A stretch of DNA of 64,000 bases from Pseudocolwellia sp. AS88 (GCF_030551755.1 NZ_JAUPEC010000006.1:1-64000); one strand, 5' to 3'; counted from the stretch's first letter, positions 46,072-55,907 are shown. Numbers and translations: made by a program. The notes: generated by a model not told the origin, from the letters alone.

Positions 46072-46434
46072 ATGAAACATTTACATATGACATTGGCTTT
46101 ACTTAGTGTTCTTTTATTTACATTACGTTTTGCTTGGTTACTAATGAACTCTGATCAACTTAATAAAAAATGGGTGAAAATCGCACCACATGTTATCGAC
46201 ACTTTCTTATTAGCTATCGGTATCGGTATGGCAGTTAAATTATCAATTAATCCATTTGAACAGTTATGGTTAGGTGAAAAAGTTCTCGCTGTTGTTGCAT
46301 ACATTTTTACTGCTTTTTATACCTTAAAACTTGCTAAAAATAACACCATGCGAATTATTGGTTATTTAGGTGCGTTAGGCTGGATCATGTTAGTGGTAAG
46401 AATTGCGATAAGTAAAGAAGGCGTTTTCTTTTAA
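46072..46434 (+). CDS. SirB2 family membrane protein (YchQ-like)
   Basis: 120 residues with four membrane segments and almost no loops: MKHLHMTLALLSVLLFTLRF, HVIDTFLLAIGIGMAV, KVLAVVAYIFTAFYTL and a final GYLGALGWIMLVVRIA. Matches the SirB2 family, found between prmC and sirB1 in E. coli too. Function unknown. Confidence 0.88.
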   Translation: MKHLHMTLALLSVLLFTLRFAWLLMNSDQLNKKWVKIAPHVIDTFLLAIGIGMAVKLSINPFEQLWLGEKVLAVVAYIFTAFYTLKLAKNNTMRIIGYLGALGWIMLVVRIAISKEGVFF

Positions 46435-46562
46435 TCAACCCTTTTAAAACCGCAAGTTTCCCCCATATAACATATATAAAATGAAACAAGCCTAAAGTGT
46501 ATGTAGTTGTTTAAAGTAACTATATACACGGTAAACCTAACTAACGGAAAAATATAACTATT

Positions 46563-47366
46563 TTGAAGAACGAATTGTTGTTATCTGAATTGCAATCAGA
46601 CGAAAAAAGCTTGCTAGATCTATTCTTGTTAGTCGAAGAATTTGTGTTTGATACAAGTAATACGTCGATTCAGAACATTGAAGATATTATTGAAAGCTGT
46701 CAATTAGCAATTTCTGACGTTGAAAGTCCATTAGAAAAAGTGGAAATTCTAATTAACGAATTGTTTGTTGAGCATATGTTTATCGATAAGCAAAAAGCCT
46801 TTTGGCCTGTTGTTACTTTTCAAATAGAAACCGCAGTGGATTACCGTGTGTTAGCTCCAACCCTTAAGGCGGTTATTCTGCAATATGTAGTAGAACGCTG
46901 TGACTTTGAAACCGATATAGTTTTCTTGCCTGATAACACCATGATCAGAATATCATGTGATGATCATTACGCTATTATATTTGACCCTGTAACTGGCGAA
47001 TCTATTGATTGGCACCAACTTGATCACCGTATGGATGATTTAGAAGGTGATCCAAGTGAATTGGAGTTATTGCCAATAGAGCAAAGCGCTTTAATTATTG
47101 AGCATCTAACAGCACTTAAGAACTCACTTATTAAAGAGGGTGGCTTTAACCAAGCGCTCAAATGTGTCGACTTATTGATTGGCCTGCGTCCTGAAGATCC
47201 CTTTGAAAGAAGAGACCGAGGTTTTTTATTACATCAATTAGATTGTTTTAAAGTGGCGTATGACGATTATCAATATTTTGTAGATCAGTGTCCTAAAGAT
47301 CCTGCGGCGCAGTTGTTAAAAATTCAGTTAGAAAAAATAACTGTTGTCGATAACGTACTTCACTAA
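46563..47366 (+). CDS. SirB1/YchA-like protein with TPR region
   Basis: 267 residues. The transglutaminase-like SirB1 domain is divergent (LINELFVEHMFIDKQKAFWP). The C-terminal tetratricopeptide part RPEDPFERRDRGFLLHQLDC with YFVDQCPKDPAAQ is clear. The start is TTG at 46563; there is no ATG in frame nearby, and the upstream GGA is weakly placed. Function unknown, but the gene keeps its conserved place between sirB2 and kdsA. Confidence 0.85.
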   Translation: MKNELLLSELQSDEKSLLDLFLLVEEFVFDTSNTSIQNIEDIIESCQLAISDVESPLEKVEILINELFVEHMFIDKQKAFWPVVTFQIETAVDYRVLAPTLKAVILQYVVERCDFETDIVFLPDNTMIRISCDDHYAIIFDPVTGESIDWHQLDHRMDDLEGDPSELELLPIEQSALIIEHLTALKNSLIKEGGFNQALKCVDLLIGLRPEDPFERRDRGFLLHQLDCFKVAYDDYQYFVDQCPKDPAAQLLKIQLEKITVVDNVLH

Positions 47367-47421
47367 TTAAAGTGTAGTGCGTAGTTACTTTATCTTATTA
47401 CAAACATAAGTTGGATACTTT

Positions 47422-48696
47422 ATGCTACAGGAAGTTGTAAATGAAACCGTTGTATTAAACGACCCACTTATTACAAACGATGCGACTATTCTTGGTTTTA
47501 TAGCCATTATGCTCGGTGTGATCTTTTATACCGCCAATAGTAGTCATCATCTTTGGAAAAAATTTTACGGTATAGTTCCCGCTGTATTACTTTGTTATTT
47601 CCTTCCTTCACTTTTGAATACTTTTGGTGTGATTAATGGTGATGAATCAAACCTTTATTATGTTGCATCTCGTTATCTTCTTCCTGCTTGTTTAGTATTA
47701 CTCACCCTTAGCGTTGATCTAAAAGGGATAGCTAAATTAGGCAATAAAGCGGTTATTCTCTTTCTAACGGGTACATTAGGCATTGTTATTGGCGGGCCTA
47801 TTGCCTTACTTATTGTTTCTAGTATTTGGCCTGAATTATTAAATGTTACCGGACCTGAAGCTGTTTGGAGAGGCATGACAACGGTTGCTGGCAGCTGGAT
47901 TGGTGGTGGTGCTAATCAAGCTGCAATGAAAGAGATATATGGTGCAGGTGATCAAATATTTTCTGCAATGGTAACGGTGGATGTAATCGTTGCAAACCTT
48001 TGGATGGCGGTATTACTTATTATGGCTTCCAAAGCTAAAAGTATTGACGCAAAAACAGGCGCCGATACCTCTGCAATAGAAGCTCTTAAAAATAAAGTAG
48101 AATCTTTTAATGCTGAACATAGCCGTATTCCTCAATTAACAGACATCATGATAATCCTCAGCATCGGTTTAGGTGTTACAGGTTTTGCCCATTTATTTTC
48201 AGATAATATAACCCCTTACTTTATTGCTAATTATCCCGATTTAGGTCGTTTCAGTTTTCATAGTAAATTTTTCTGGATGATTGTGTTTGCAACAACCGTT
48301 GGCCTAATTTTATCGTTTACCAAAGCAAGAAACTTAGAAGGCGTAGGTGCATCTAAAGTTGGTTCATCTTTTTTGTATATTTTAATTGCTACTATAGGCA
48401 TGAAGATGGATATACGTATGATTCTTGATGCACCTGTTTACTTCATTTTAGGCGCTATTTGGATGCTGATTCACGCTGGTTTAATGCTTGTTGTTGCGAA
48501 ATTGATCAAAGCGCCATTGTTTTATATGGCTGTAGGTAGCCAAGCAAATGTAGGTGGTGCAGCGTCTGCACCTATTGTCGCATCATCATTCCATCCATCA
48601 CTTGCACCGGTAGGCGTACTTCTCGCTGTATTAGGTTATACCGTTGGAACTTATATGGCATGGCTATGTGGACAAATATTACAAAGTATTGGGTAA
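47422..48696 (+). CDS. DUF819 family membrane protein
   Basis: 424 residues, about 11-12 membrane segments. Conserved stretches are TVAGSWIGGGANQAAMKEIY in the middle and VGSQANVGGAASAPIVASSF near the end, related to the YjcL/DUF819 family of putative transporters with a glutamate/gluconate-permease-like repeat. Substrate unknown. It lies between sirB1 and kdsA, genes that are adjacent in E. coli, so it is an insertion relative to that order. Confidence 0.85.
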   Translation: MLQEVVNETVVLNDPLITNDATILGFIAIMLGVIFYTANSSHHLWKKFYGIVPAVLLCYFLPSLLNTFGVINGDESNLYYVASRYLLPACLVLLTLSVDLKGIAKLGNKAVILFLTGTLGIVIGGPIALLIVSSIWPELLNVTGPEAVWRGMTTVAGSWIGGGANQAAMKEIYGAGDQIFSAMVTVDVIVANLWMAVLLIMASKAKSIDAKTGADTSAIEALKNKVESFNAEHSRIPQLTDIMIILSIGLGVTGFAHLFSDNITPYFIANYPDLGRFSFHSKFFWMIVFATTVGLILSFTKARNLEGVGASKVGSSFLYILIATIGMKMDIRMILDAPVYFILGAIWMLIHAGLMLVVAKLIKAPLFYMAVGSQANVGGAASAPIVASSFHPSLAPVGVLLAVLGYTVGTYMAWLCGQILQSIG

Positions 48697-48785
48697 ATCA
48701 TTTTGAAACTTGTGTAAACTGATGTCGATTTTACACATTAAATACTACAATTTTTCATACTCACATTTATATACATAATTATTAA

Positions 48786-49637
<852 letters not shown>

Positions 49638-49678
49638 TACGCAGATTAACGATAGTTATTGAGTTTTAAATAAAAAAT

Positions 49679-49712
49679 AAAAGGGTGATAGAGAAATCTA
49701 TCACCCTTTTTT
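49679..49712 (+). terminator. terminator after kdsA
   Basis: AAAAGGGTGATAG, loop AGAAAT, CTATCACCCTTTTTT: a 13-bp perfect stem. Confidence 0.92.
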
Positions 49713-49790
49713 ATAAGTTTGAAATGCTAAGTATCAGTTTTTAATATTATAAATATAAAGTTCAAATGTTAGAACTTTATAGATGCGCTA

Positions 49791-50636
49791 TTAAGCAACT
49801 TTTACTGAAGTTTTACGGCGTTTAAAGCCAGCTAAAGCTACCATACCAATAGCAAATAAGCCTGCGCTTGCTGGTACTGGAACTTGTACTTGATTAACCG
49901 TAATACGCGCTACTTCGAAACCTTGTGCAGTAAAGTCAGCAGCAGCTTGATCGATTGAATAACCTGCCGGTGTATTACCGCCAAAAATAGATAAACCACC
50001 TGCTAAAACAGTTAAACCAGCATGTTGGCTAATTACACCATTTTCATCTTGTCTTTCTTCTGCATCAGCACCTGCTAAGAAAGGAGCGCCATAACCTCTG
50101 TTTAATTCAGTACCTGAATCCCAAACATCAGAGCCTAATACTAAAATATCTAATCCAACAAATTCATTGTTCATATCAAATAATGAATAGGCTGTTCCGC
50201 TGTCGTTACCTATAAACGCATCATTTGTTGGTATTAGCATTGATAAGAAACTGAAATAGCCACTATCTGTTGCGTTTATTTCAAATATACCTGAAGTTGC
50301 AGATTCGCCCGGTTCGAATACTGGAGCGCCAGCAAAGCCGTCAGGAGCTAATATAGCGCCTTGTTCACCATTAGTATTACTCGCAGTAAAGTCAGCCATA
50401 ACACCAGAAACATCGCCATTTTCAGCTAAAGCTTGTAAAGAAGAAGATGAAGAAGCACCAACATCGAAAGAGTCGAAAGTACCGTCATGAAAACCAACCC
50501 AAACAGGTGTTAAGGCTAAACCACCGGCATTAAATAAGTTACTTACTTCTACTTCAACCATTGCTGCTTGTGATGCACCAGACAACAAAGCGCTTGCTGT
50601 TAAACTGGTTAATAATGCTTTTTTTATTATTTTCAT
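49791..50636 (-). CDS. secreted spondin-domain protein with PEP-CTERM-like sorting signal
   Basis: 281 residues. Signal peptide ends SGASQAA. The spondin-like domain follows (VEVEVSNLFNAGGLALTPVW, then FLSMLIPTNDAFIG and GTELNRGYGAPFL). The C-terminus is tripartite: VPVPAS, a hydrophobic helix AGLFAIGMVALAGF, and a basic cluster KRRKTSVKVA. This is the layout of PEP-CTERM-type signals handled by an exosortase, which is not in the window. It would be exported to the surface or envelope matrix. Paralogous to the genes at 55025 and 55908. A triple 11-bp repeat lies 72 bp upstream of the ATG. Confidence 0.85.
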   Translation of the reverse strand: MKIIKKALLTSLTASALLSGASQAAMVEVEVSNLFNAGGLALTPVWVGFHDGTFDSFDVGASSSSSLQALAENGDVSGVMADFTASNTNGEQGAILAPDGFAGAPVFEPGESATSGIFEINATDSGYFSFLSMLIPTNDAFIGNDSGTAYSLFDMNNEFVGLDILVLGSDVWDSGTELNRGYGAPFLAGADAEERQDENGVISQHAGLTVLAGGLSIFGGNTPAGYSIDQAAADFTAQGFEVARITVNQVQVPVPASAGLFAIGMVALAGFKRRKTSVKVA

Positions 50637-50707
50637 ATTAAATTTTCCCCAAAATATAAATTGTGCTAATTACAATTAATTAGCATTTCATTTACATAAT
50701 AAGAAAC

Positions 50708-50740
50708 AGTTATCACAGAGTTATCACGAAGTCATAACAA
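50708..50740. promoter_or_regulatory. triple 11-bp direct repeat operator upstream of spondin gene
   Basis: Three adjoining 11-mers on the plus strand: AGTTATCACAG (50708-50718), AGTTATCACGA (50719-50729) and AGTCATAACAA (50730-50740). An 11-bp period places sites on one face of the helix, as for OmpR/PhoB-family response regulators; GTCATAA resembles part of a Pho box, though in the opposite orientation to the usual. The first repeat begins 72 bp from the first base of the spondin start codon, exactly as in the copy at 56789-56821. Confidence 0.6.
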
Positions 50741-50868
50741 AAAGCTCAAGATATACCGTGCAAAGAGTTATAATCATGGATTGCGTCTTTTAGATTGTTA
50801 AGTTTTAACTTAATCTTTCATAATTAAGAAAAATTAAGCATTATCTCATTACGTTACTGGAGAATTGT

Positions 50869-51576
50869 GTGACCTTATTGTTTGTTGTTATTTTATCAAC
50901 ATTACTTGCTGGGCTAGGTATGACAGCCGGGGCTGCGATAGCCTGTTTTAAAATGCGTTGGATAAATAATGAGGTACAACATGGCATTGTTGCTTTTGGT
51001 GGTGGCGCTTTATTGTCTGCAGTTGCTTTAGTATTAGTACCAGAAGGTATGAAGCACACTACGCCATTTACAGCTTGTGCCTTTTTTATATTGGGTGGCT
51101 TATGTTTTATGTTTTTGGATATATTTCTTAAAAAACGAAATACGCCAGCCAGTCAACTTGCCGCAATGGTTTCTGACTTTATTCCAGAATCAATAGCTTT
51201 AGGCGCTGCTTTTGCAACAGGTAGTAATGGAGCATTTTTACTTGCGGGCTTAATTGCTTTGCAAAATATCCCTGAAGGCTTTAGTGCGTATCGCGAATTA
51301 AATGAATCACCATCTTTTAATACCAAAAAAATACTTATTATATTTACTCTTTTAGCTTTTTTAGGTCCTGTTGCTGGGGCATCTGGTTATCTTTGGCTTT
51401 CCGGATCTCCTGTGATAATCGCGTGCATTATGTTGTTTGCTTCAGGTGGAATTCTTTACTCAATATTCCAAGATTTAGCTCCTAAAGTTATATTGAAAAA
51501 TCACTTAGCACCACCTATGGGGGCAGTATTAGGCTTTGTATTTGGCATGTTAGGTTTTATGCTGACTGCAGCCTAA
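50869..51576 (+). CDS. ZIP-family metal transporter
   Basis: 235 residues with about eight membrane segments and the two paired ZIP motifs: DFIPESIALGAAF and ALQNIPEGFSAYREL, whose His/Asn, Pro and Glu residues form the metal path (here DFIPES and QNIPEG, without the classic His in either). It probably moves zinc or another divalent cation inward. The start is GTG at 50869, with TGGAGA eight bases upstream. No Zur-like box is seen before it. Divergent from the spondin gene. Confidence 0.85.
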   Translation: MTLLFVVILSTLLAGLGMTAGAAIACFKMRWINNEVQHGIVAFGGGALLSAVALVLVPEGMKHTTPFTACAFFILGGLCFMFLDIFLKKRNTPASQLAAMVSDFIPESIALGAAFATGSNGAFLLAGLIALQNIPEGFSAYRELNESPSFNTKKILIIFTLLAFLGPVAGASGYLWLSGSPVIIACIMLFASGGILYSIFQDLAPKVILKNHLAPPMGAVLGFVFGMLGFMLTAA

Positions 51577-51709
51577 TTATATTTAACCTCAACTCGGGGT
51601 AATGGATTTAATTACTTATTGATTTATTAAAGTATCGATTAACTTTATCTGAATTAAGCACAAAAAAGCCTTAATTCTCTCAATGATGAAATTTATATAG
51701 AGAACAATT

Positions 51710-52123
51710 ATGACATATCCAATCAAAGGGTCTTGCCAATGTGGCAACATCACTTACACATTAAAAGCCAAGCCTAAAAAAGTTATGGCTTGCCATTGCC
51801 AAGAATGTAGAAAGTTATCAACCAGCGCGTTTAGTATTACAACCGTTGTTGAAAGTAAAGATATAGAGTTTAGCGGCACTTTAGATGAGTGGGTTCGTAT
51901 AGCTGATAGCGGTAAGAAAAATCACGCTAAGTTTTGTACAGGTTGTGGTAACAGAGTTTATCACTACAACCCAAATGACTTATCTAGCATCAGATTAAAG
52001 TTACAGCCGGTCAATGTAACAGACGACACTATTTTTCAACCCAGTGTTCATGTGTGGGTAAGTGAGAAGCTAAGTTGGTTTGTTATTCCTGAAGGTATGC
52101 CGAGTTTTCCTGGTCAGCCTTAA
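51710..52123 (+). CDS. GFA/CENP-V family zinc-binding protein
   Basis: 137 residues. Cysteines in the family order: GSCQCGNITYTL, MACHCQECRKLSTSAFS, and KFCTGCGNRVYHY, which form the zinc-binding beta fold of the glutathione-dependent formaldehyde-activating-like family. Its actual reaction is unknown; few members activate formaldehyde. Cytoplasmic, single-gene unit. Confidence 0.9.
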   Translation: MTYPIKGSCQCGNITYTLKAKPKKVMACHCQECRKLSTSAFSITTVVESKDIEFSGTLDEWVRIADSGKKNHAKFCTGCGNRVYHYNPNDLSSIRLKLQPVNVTDDTIFQPSVHVWVSEKLSWFVIPEGMPSFPGQP

Positions 52124-52185
52124 TATAGCTTTGCTGTTTTATTAATGTTTGCGTGAAATAAAGTTACCGTTCCTATAAAAGAGAA

Positions 52186-52212
52186 AGACCACCATAAATA
52201 TGGTGGTCTTTT
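52186..52212 (+). terminator. terminator after GFA gene
   Basis: AGACCACCATA, loop AA, TATGGTGGTCT then TTTT. Confidence 0.85.
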
Positions 52213-52368
52213 GGAATTTACATTATGTGCTAAGTCACAAAGGTTAATTCAGAACAATTAGAGTTAACTGCTTAAGTGTTTCAATTCCTGAAGATCTCGC
52301 CTTAATTTTTTAAAAGCTTGTCATGAGGAATTCGTTATCAGAAATTAACAAACCTTTTACAGCTTAGA

Positions 52369-52485
52369 TTATTTACCTAAAACATTGGTTGTTGTTTTTT
52401 TAGCTGTTTTTGCCGCTTTTTTCTCTTTTGCGGTTAATAATGGTTTCTTTTTAGCACTTTTCTTGTTGTCTTGTCCTTTACTCAT
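52369..52485 (-). CDS. 38-residue lysine-rich protein
   Basis: Minus strand, ATG at 52485 to TAA at 52369. The peptide begins MSKGQDNKKSAKKKPLLTAK and has 15 lysines in 38 residues, with no hydrophobic stretch. AAAGGAAA stands six bases before the ATG. I recall similar MSKGQD... small basic proteins in other gammaproteobacteria, which supports it as real; function unknown, perhaps nucleic-acid or ribosome associated by charge alone. The overlapping plus-strand frame at 52385-52570 is its shadow. Confidence 0.7.
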   Translation of the reverse strand: MSKGQDNKKSAKKKPLLTAKEKKAAKTAKKTTTNVLGK

Positions 52486-52778
52486 GATATTTCCTTTAAA
52501 GGTTAATCTATTGAACCTGAAGACGGCTTTAGCCAACTCAAGGACTAGGGTTACGCAGTGCTTTATATAAACCGAAGATACGTAACAATATCAGTATGGT
52601 CTTATACAAGCGTAATAGATATGACTTTATTGTGATTGATCAAGATATCTTTAAGCAACCAGCAACTGAACCTTGCAAGCCTAAAGTACTAGGTATATAG
52701 GTTGCAGGAAAAAAGGTGTATTTGGCAAAAAGATTTAAAGTGAAGAGAAGTATTTAACATTTACTTAAATAGCTAAAA
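52486..52778. other. intergenic region upstream of the small basic gene
   Basis: About 290 bp. One 34-codon plus-strand frame (52595-52699) begins MVLYKRNRYDFIVIDQ but has no ribosome binding site and no recognised relative, so it is not called. Otherwise it should hold the promoter of the small basic gene. Confidence 0.4.
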
Positions 52779-52820
52779 CATAAGAAGAGTGACTAACGTT
52801 TGTTAGTCACTCTTCTTATG
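52779..52820. terminator. 19-bp perfect hairpin 3' of the LRR-kinase gene
   Basis: CATAAGAAGAGTGACTAAC (52779-52797), loop GTTT, exact complement at 52802-52820. It lies 39 bp past the stop of the minus-strand LRR-kinase gene and would end its transcript. Confidence 0.75.
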
Positions 52821-52859
52821 TTTAAAAGTGAAAATAATAGGGTTAAAAATACAGGTTAA

Positions 52860-54155
52860 CTAACTTATTTTTTTGAGTAATTCTTTATATGCTTCGCTGT
52901 GTTTATCTTGTGCTTGGCAAACACTCAATACGTCATCAATAAAATGCTTTAAAGCACGCGCTTCTATTTTCTGAATTAATAACTGCTGTTCACTTGTTAG
53001 CATGTGGTACATAGTTGCAGCACCAAAGTCGCCAAATATAATATTGGCTTCATCATCAAACAGGGTGTTATGGGCATACAAATCACCATGAGAAACTTGG
53101 TTGCTATGTAAATGTTCAAACACCTCTTGCATCTGCGATACAATTTTACTTATTTGCTGAATACTTAACGTAAAGTCAGCAGGAAAAGTATCTCGAGTGC
53201 AGCTTTTCAAAGAAGGAGGTAAACCTAAGTTATTATATCCTTCAGGAATCAAACTCATAATAAGTGCTAAGTAACCCTGTTCGTTCACTTGTGCTAATGA
53301 TCGAACAATATTCTTGTGATTTCCTGTTTTTAAACACACTTGTAGTTCATCTTTTGGGTAACCATCACTGGTTATTTCACCTTTAAAAACTTTAACTGCA
53401 ATCTCTGCTGGAAACTGTTCTTGGGCTTCTTTCCATACGGCACGTGAAATAACACCTGATGCGCCCCGACCAAGTTCGTTCTGCAAAATATAACTTGATG
53501 ATGCCACTACAGGAACTGAAGCTTGAGGGCTTTGTTTATGAATATCATCTTTATTAATATGTGTTTCAGTAAGTTCAGAATTATTAAGTTCAGAATTACT
53601 AAAAGGGTTACCTGAAAAAGCCAGCCAAGCAAGTTTAGGTAATTGTAATAAGTGAGTAGGGCATCGAGTTAATTGATTAGCTGAAATTCGAACCAACTCA
53701 AGATTTGTTAGTTTTGCCATGGATAACGGTAATTCAGTTAATTGATTACCTGCCAGCATAAGTTTTTGTAATTGACTACATTCACCTAAAGTATCAGGTA
53801 AAACTTCAATACAATTGTCCGTTAATATTAACCAGCGTAAATTTTTCGGTAAGGCACTTTCAGGAACGGTTTTAATTTTATTAGCTTTAAAACCAATCAT
53901 CTCTAAATTTTCACATTGCCCAAGTACTTCAGGCAAAGAGGTAAAAGGATTGTCTGAGGCAAATATAATTTTCAATTTAGTTAATTGTACTAACTCTTTT
54001 GGTAACGAGGTTAATTGATTATTCGATAAATCTAACACCTCTAAGCTGTCTGCCAAGCTTAAAATTTCTAAAGGAAACGAAGTTAGGTTTTCAGAAAGTG
54101 CTAAACGTTTAACGCCCAGTAAGTCACCATTTTTTAATTGAGATAGAGTCTGCAT
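52860..54155 (-). CDS. leucine-rich-repeat / protein kinase fusion
   Basis: 431 residues. Residues about 1-185 are six to seven leucine-rich repeats of the 23-residue SDS22/Shoc2-like type (VLDLSNNQLTSLPKELVQL, then LMLAGNQLTELPLSMAKL). After a polar linker (about 186-220) comes a eukaryotic-like kinase domain: glycine loop ELGRGASGVISRA, lysine in AVKVFKG, catalytic HGDLYAHNTLFD (HGD in place of HRD), and DFGAA. The kinase lobe ends early, at about 210 residues, without a clear APE region. No membrane segment, so cytoplasmic. Single-gene unit; targets unknown. Confidence 0.85.
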   Translation of the reverse strand: MQTLSQLKNGDLLGVKRLALSENLTSFPLEILSLADSLEVLDLSNNQLTSLPKELVQLTKLKIIFASDNPFTSLPEVLGQCENLEMIGFKANKIKTVPESALPKNLRWLILTDNCIEVLPDTLGECSQLQKLMLAGNQLTELPLSMAKLTNLELVRISANQLTRCPTHLLQLPKLAWLAFSGNPFSNSELNNSELTETHINKDDIHKQSPQASVPVVASSSYILQNELGRGASGVISRAVWKEAQEQFPAEIAVKVFKGEITSDGYPKDELQVCLKTGNHKNIVRSLAQVNEQGYLALIMSLIPEGYNNLGLPPSLKSCTRDTFPADFTLSIQQISKIVSQMQEVFEHLHSNQVSHGDLYAHNTLFDDEANIIFGDFGAATMYHMLTSEQQLLIQKIEARALKHFIDDVLSVCQAQDKHSEAYKELLKKIS

Positions 54156-54355
54156 AGAGATTTTGCCGCTTATAGATAATTATCGCGGTGTAGTTTACTT
54201 CAAGCGAAAGTTTAATGCTTAATAATTTCCATTAACTCTTGTTTGGCTTAAATAACTTTTAAAATGGTTTCGGTCAGTTACCACGAATCTTGATATAATC
54301 TTATCAATAGAAAACATCAGCTCAGTAATACCAAAGCGTAAACAGGATATATAAC

Positions 54356-54898
54356 ATGCATTCAGCAATGCAAATGAACAAAGACGATCTCAGAAAAACC
54401 AAACCTAGTAGAGATGAGTACCTCCAAAAGCCCAAACTTCCATTAATTGTTGTATTAGATAATGTAACCAACAGCTATAACATCGGCTCGTTTATTCGAT
54501 TAGCGGATGCTTTTGCCATAGAAAAAATTATTGTTTGTGGCGAACTGACTATCTCGGATAAGAAATTAAGAAAAGCCTCTCGCAACGAAGCGAAATGGGT
54601 AACCGTTGAATACAGCGATAGCACCACTAACAGCTTACAAACCTTATTAGATGATAACTATACGGTATTTAGTGTTGAGCTTTGCCATGAATCTGTTGAT
54701 TACAAAGAAATTAGCTATCCTAAAGCGAGTGTTTTGGTATTAGGTAATGAACGTAAAGGTGTCAGTGAAGCCGCATTAAAATTAAGCCATCATCAAATAC
54801 ACATACCCATGTTTGGCATGGGAAATTCTTTGAATGTTTCAACGGCTGGTGCGATTGTTTTAGCTGAATGTGCCAGCCAAGTGCGCAAGTTAGGTTAA
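54356..54898 (+). CDS. TrmH/SpoU family RNA methyltransferase
   Basis: 180 residues. SPOUT motifs: LPLIVVLDNVTNSYNIGSFI, LVLGNERKGVSEAAL and IHIPMFGMGNSLNVSTAGAI. It would 2'-O-methylate a tRNA or rRNA ribose. It lacks the N-terminal substrate-binding domain of RlmB, so the target is open. GGATAT precedes the first of three near in-frame ATGs. Confidence 0.88.
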   Translation: MHSAMQMNKDDLRKTKPSRDEYLQKPKLPLIVVLDNVTNSYNIGSFIRLADAFAIEKIIVCGELTISDKKLRKASRNEAKWVTVEYSDSTTNSLQTLLDDNYTVFSVELCHESVDYKEISYPKASVLVLGNERKGVSEAALKLSHHQIHIPMFGMGNSLNVSTAGAIVLAECASQVRKLG

Positions 54899-54941
54899 TA
54901 ACCACCTCTCAATAAAAAATTAAGATTAAAAAAACCTATTA

Positions 54942-54978
54942 AAAAGCCTCTAATTACATTGCGTAAAAAGAGGCTTTT
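54942..54978. terminator. hairpin terminator between convergent genes
   Basis: AAAAGCCTCT (54942-54951) pairs with AGAGGCTTTT (54969-54978), loop 17 nt. It serves the methyltransferase and perhaps the convergent spondin lipoprotein gene. Confidence 0.7.
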
Positions 54979-55024
54979 GCTTCGAAGAGTTAACTTATTT
55001 AACTTTACTTCAATTTAGCTTAAT

Positions 55025-55891
55025 TTAGCGTGTACGAGTAATAGTAATCTTTGCTGTTGGGTTGTTCCAACGATGACTTTCATCTAACACTGAAGTACTT
55101 AAACCTTCCAAACTTGCGTCTGTAACATTCGCATTTGAAACAATACCTCTGTGGAAGTGAACACGGTCAAACAAATCATCACGAGCCGCATTAAAACCAG
55201 CTGCAGCTCCACCGCCACCAGCAGCACTTGCCGCAGGACCCGGAACTGTAGAAGCTGACTCAAGGTTTGCTTCTGTACCAGCATCCCATGTAGGTGCCAT
55301 AAATGAAGTCGATTGACCCACAGTCATGCTACTTACGTCCATAGCATTTAAGCCAGTAAAACCATCGTTTGTATTACCTAACATGCTAGCAAAGCTAAGA
55401 CGTAGGTTATCAACATCAAGATCCGGTACTATTAAAGTAGCCGTTGAACTTGTAGAGCGAGGGTTTGTACCGCCACTTGTTGTAGTTGAATCTAAGTAAT
55501 TAGCTGAAGCACTTGCTTCGCTTATTAACATTACTGGATCAGCAGCTTCCGCTAACATTTCAATACCAACACTGGCAACTTCGCCATCGGTAAATGCGTG
55601 GTAGCCTGGTTCATGTAAAATAACAGCCGCAGGACTCATTGGTTGATTGTAAGTTAAGTTAGTAAAATGCACTGTGTAAACTGCTGAGTTACCATTTGTA
55701 CCCGGAGCACCATCTTCACCATCAATACCGTCTATTCCATCGATACCGTCAGCACCATCTGCACCGGCAGGGCCAACAGCACCTGTAGCACCAGTGGCAC
55801 CTACAGCACCGTCATCACCATCGAAGGTACAAGCGGAAGTTATAGTAACTAACATTGCTAGTAAGCTTACTTTGAATAATTGATTTTTCAT
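55025..55891 (-). CDS. lipoprotein with collagen-like repeat and spondin domain
   Basis: 288 residues. Lipobox ITSAC (Cys21), then about 14 Gly-X-Y triplets (GATGATGAVGPAG, GADGIDGIDGIDGEDG) forming a collagen-like stalk to about residue 68, then a spondin-type domain (YTVHFTNLTYNQPMSPAAVI, with DAGTEANLES and FDRVHFHRGIVS). Anchored in an envelope membrane, with the domain held out on the stalk. It starts 16 bp after the 55908 gene and is co-transcribed with it. The HFHRG/HIHRG motif is shared with that neighbour. Confidence 0.85.
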   Translation of the reverse strand: MKNQLFKVSLLAMLVTITSACTFDGDDGAVGATGATGAVGPAGADGADGIDGIDGIDGEDGAPGTNGNSAVYTVHFTNLTYNQPMSPAAVILHEPGYHAFTDGEVASVGIEMLAEAADPVMLISEASASANYLDSTTTSGGTNPRSTSSTATLIVPDLDVDNLRLSFASMLGNTNDGFTGLNAMDVSSMTVGQSTSFMAPTWDAGTEANLESASTVPGPAASAAGGGGAAAGFNAARDDLFDRVHFHRGIVSNANVTDASLEGLSTSVLDESHRWNNPTAKITITRTR

Positions 55892-55907
55892 ATTGAGTTT
55901 CCTTCGA

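Noticed and set aside
52385-52570. Plus-strand 61-codon hydrophobic open frame
   Set aside because: It lies opposite the 38-residue lysine-rich gene; Lys codons (AAA/AAG) read backwards give Phe/Leu, which explains the hydrophobic translation.
52595-52699. 34-codon frame beginning MVLYKRNRYDF
   Set aside because: No ribosome binding site, no known relative, and length within chance expectation.
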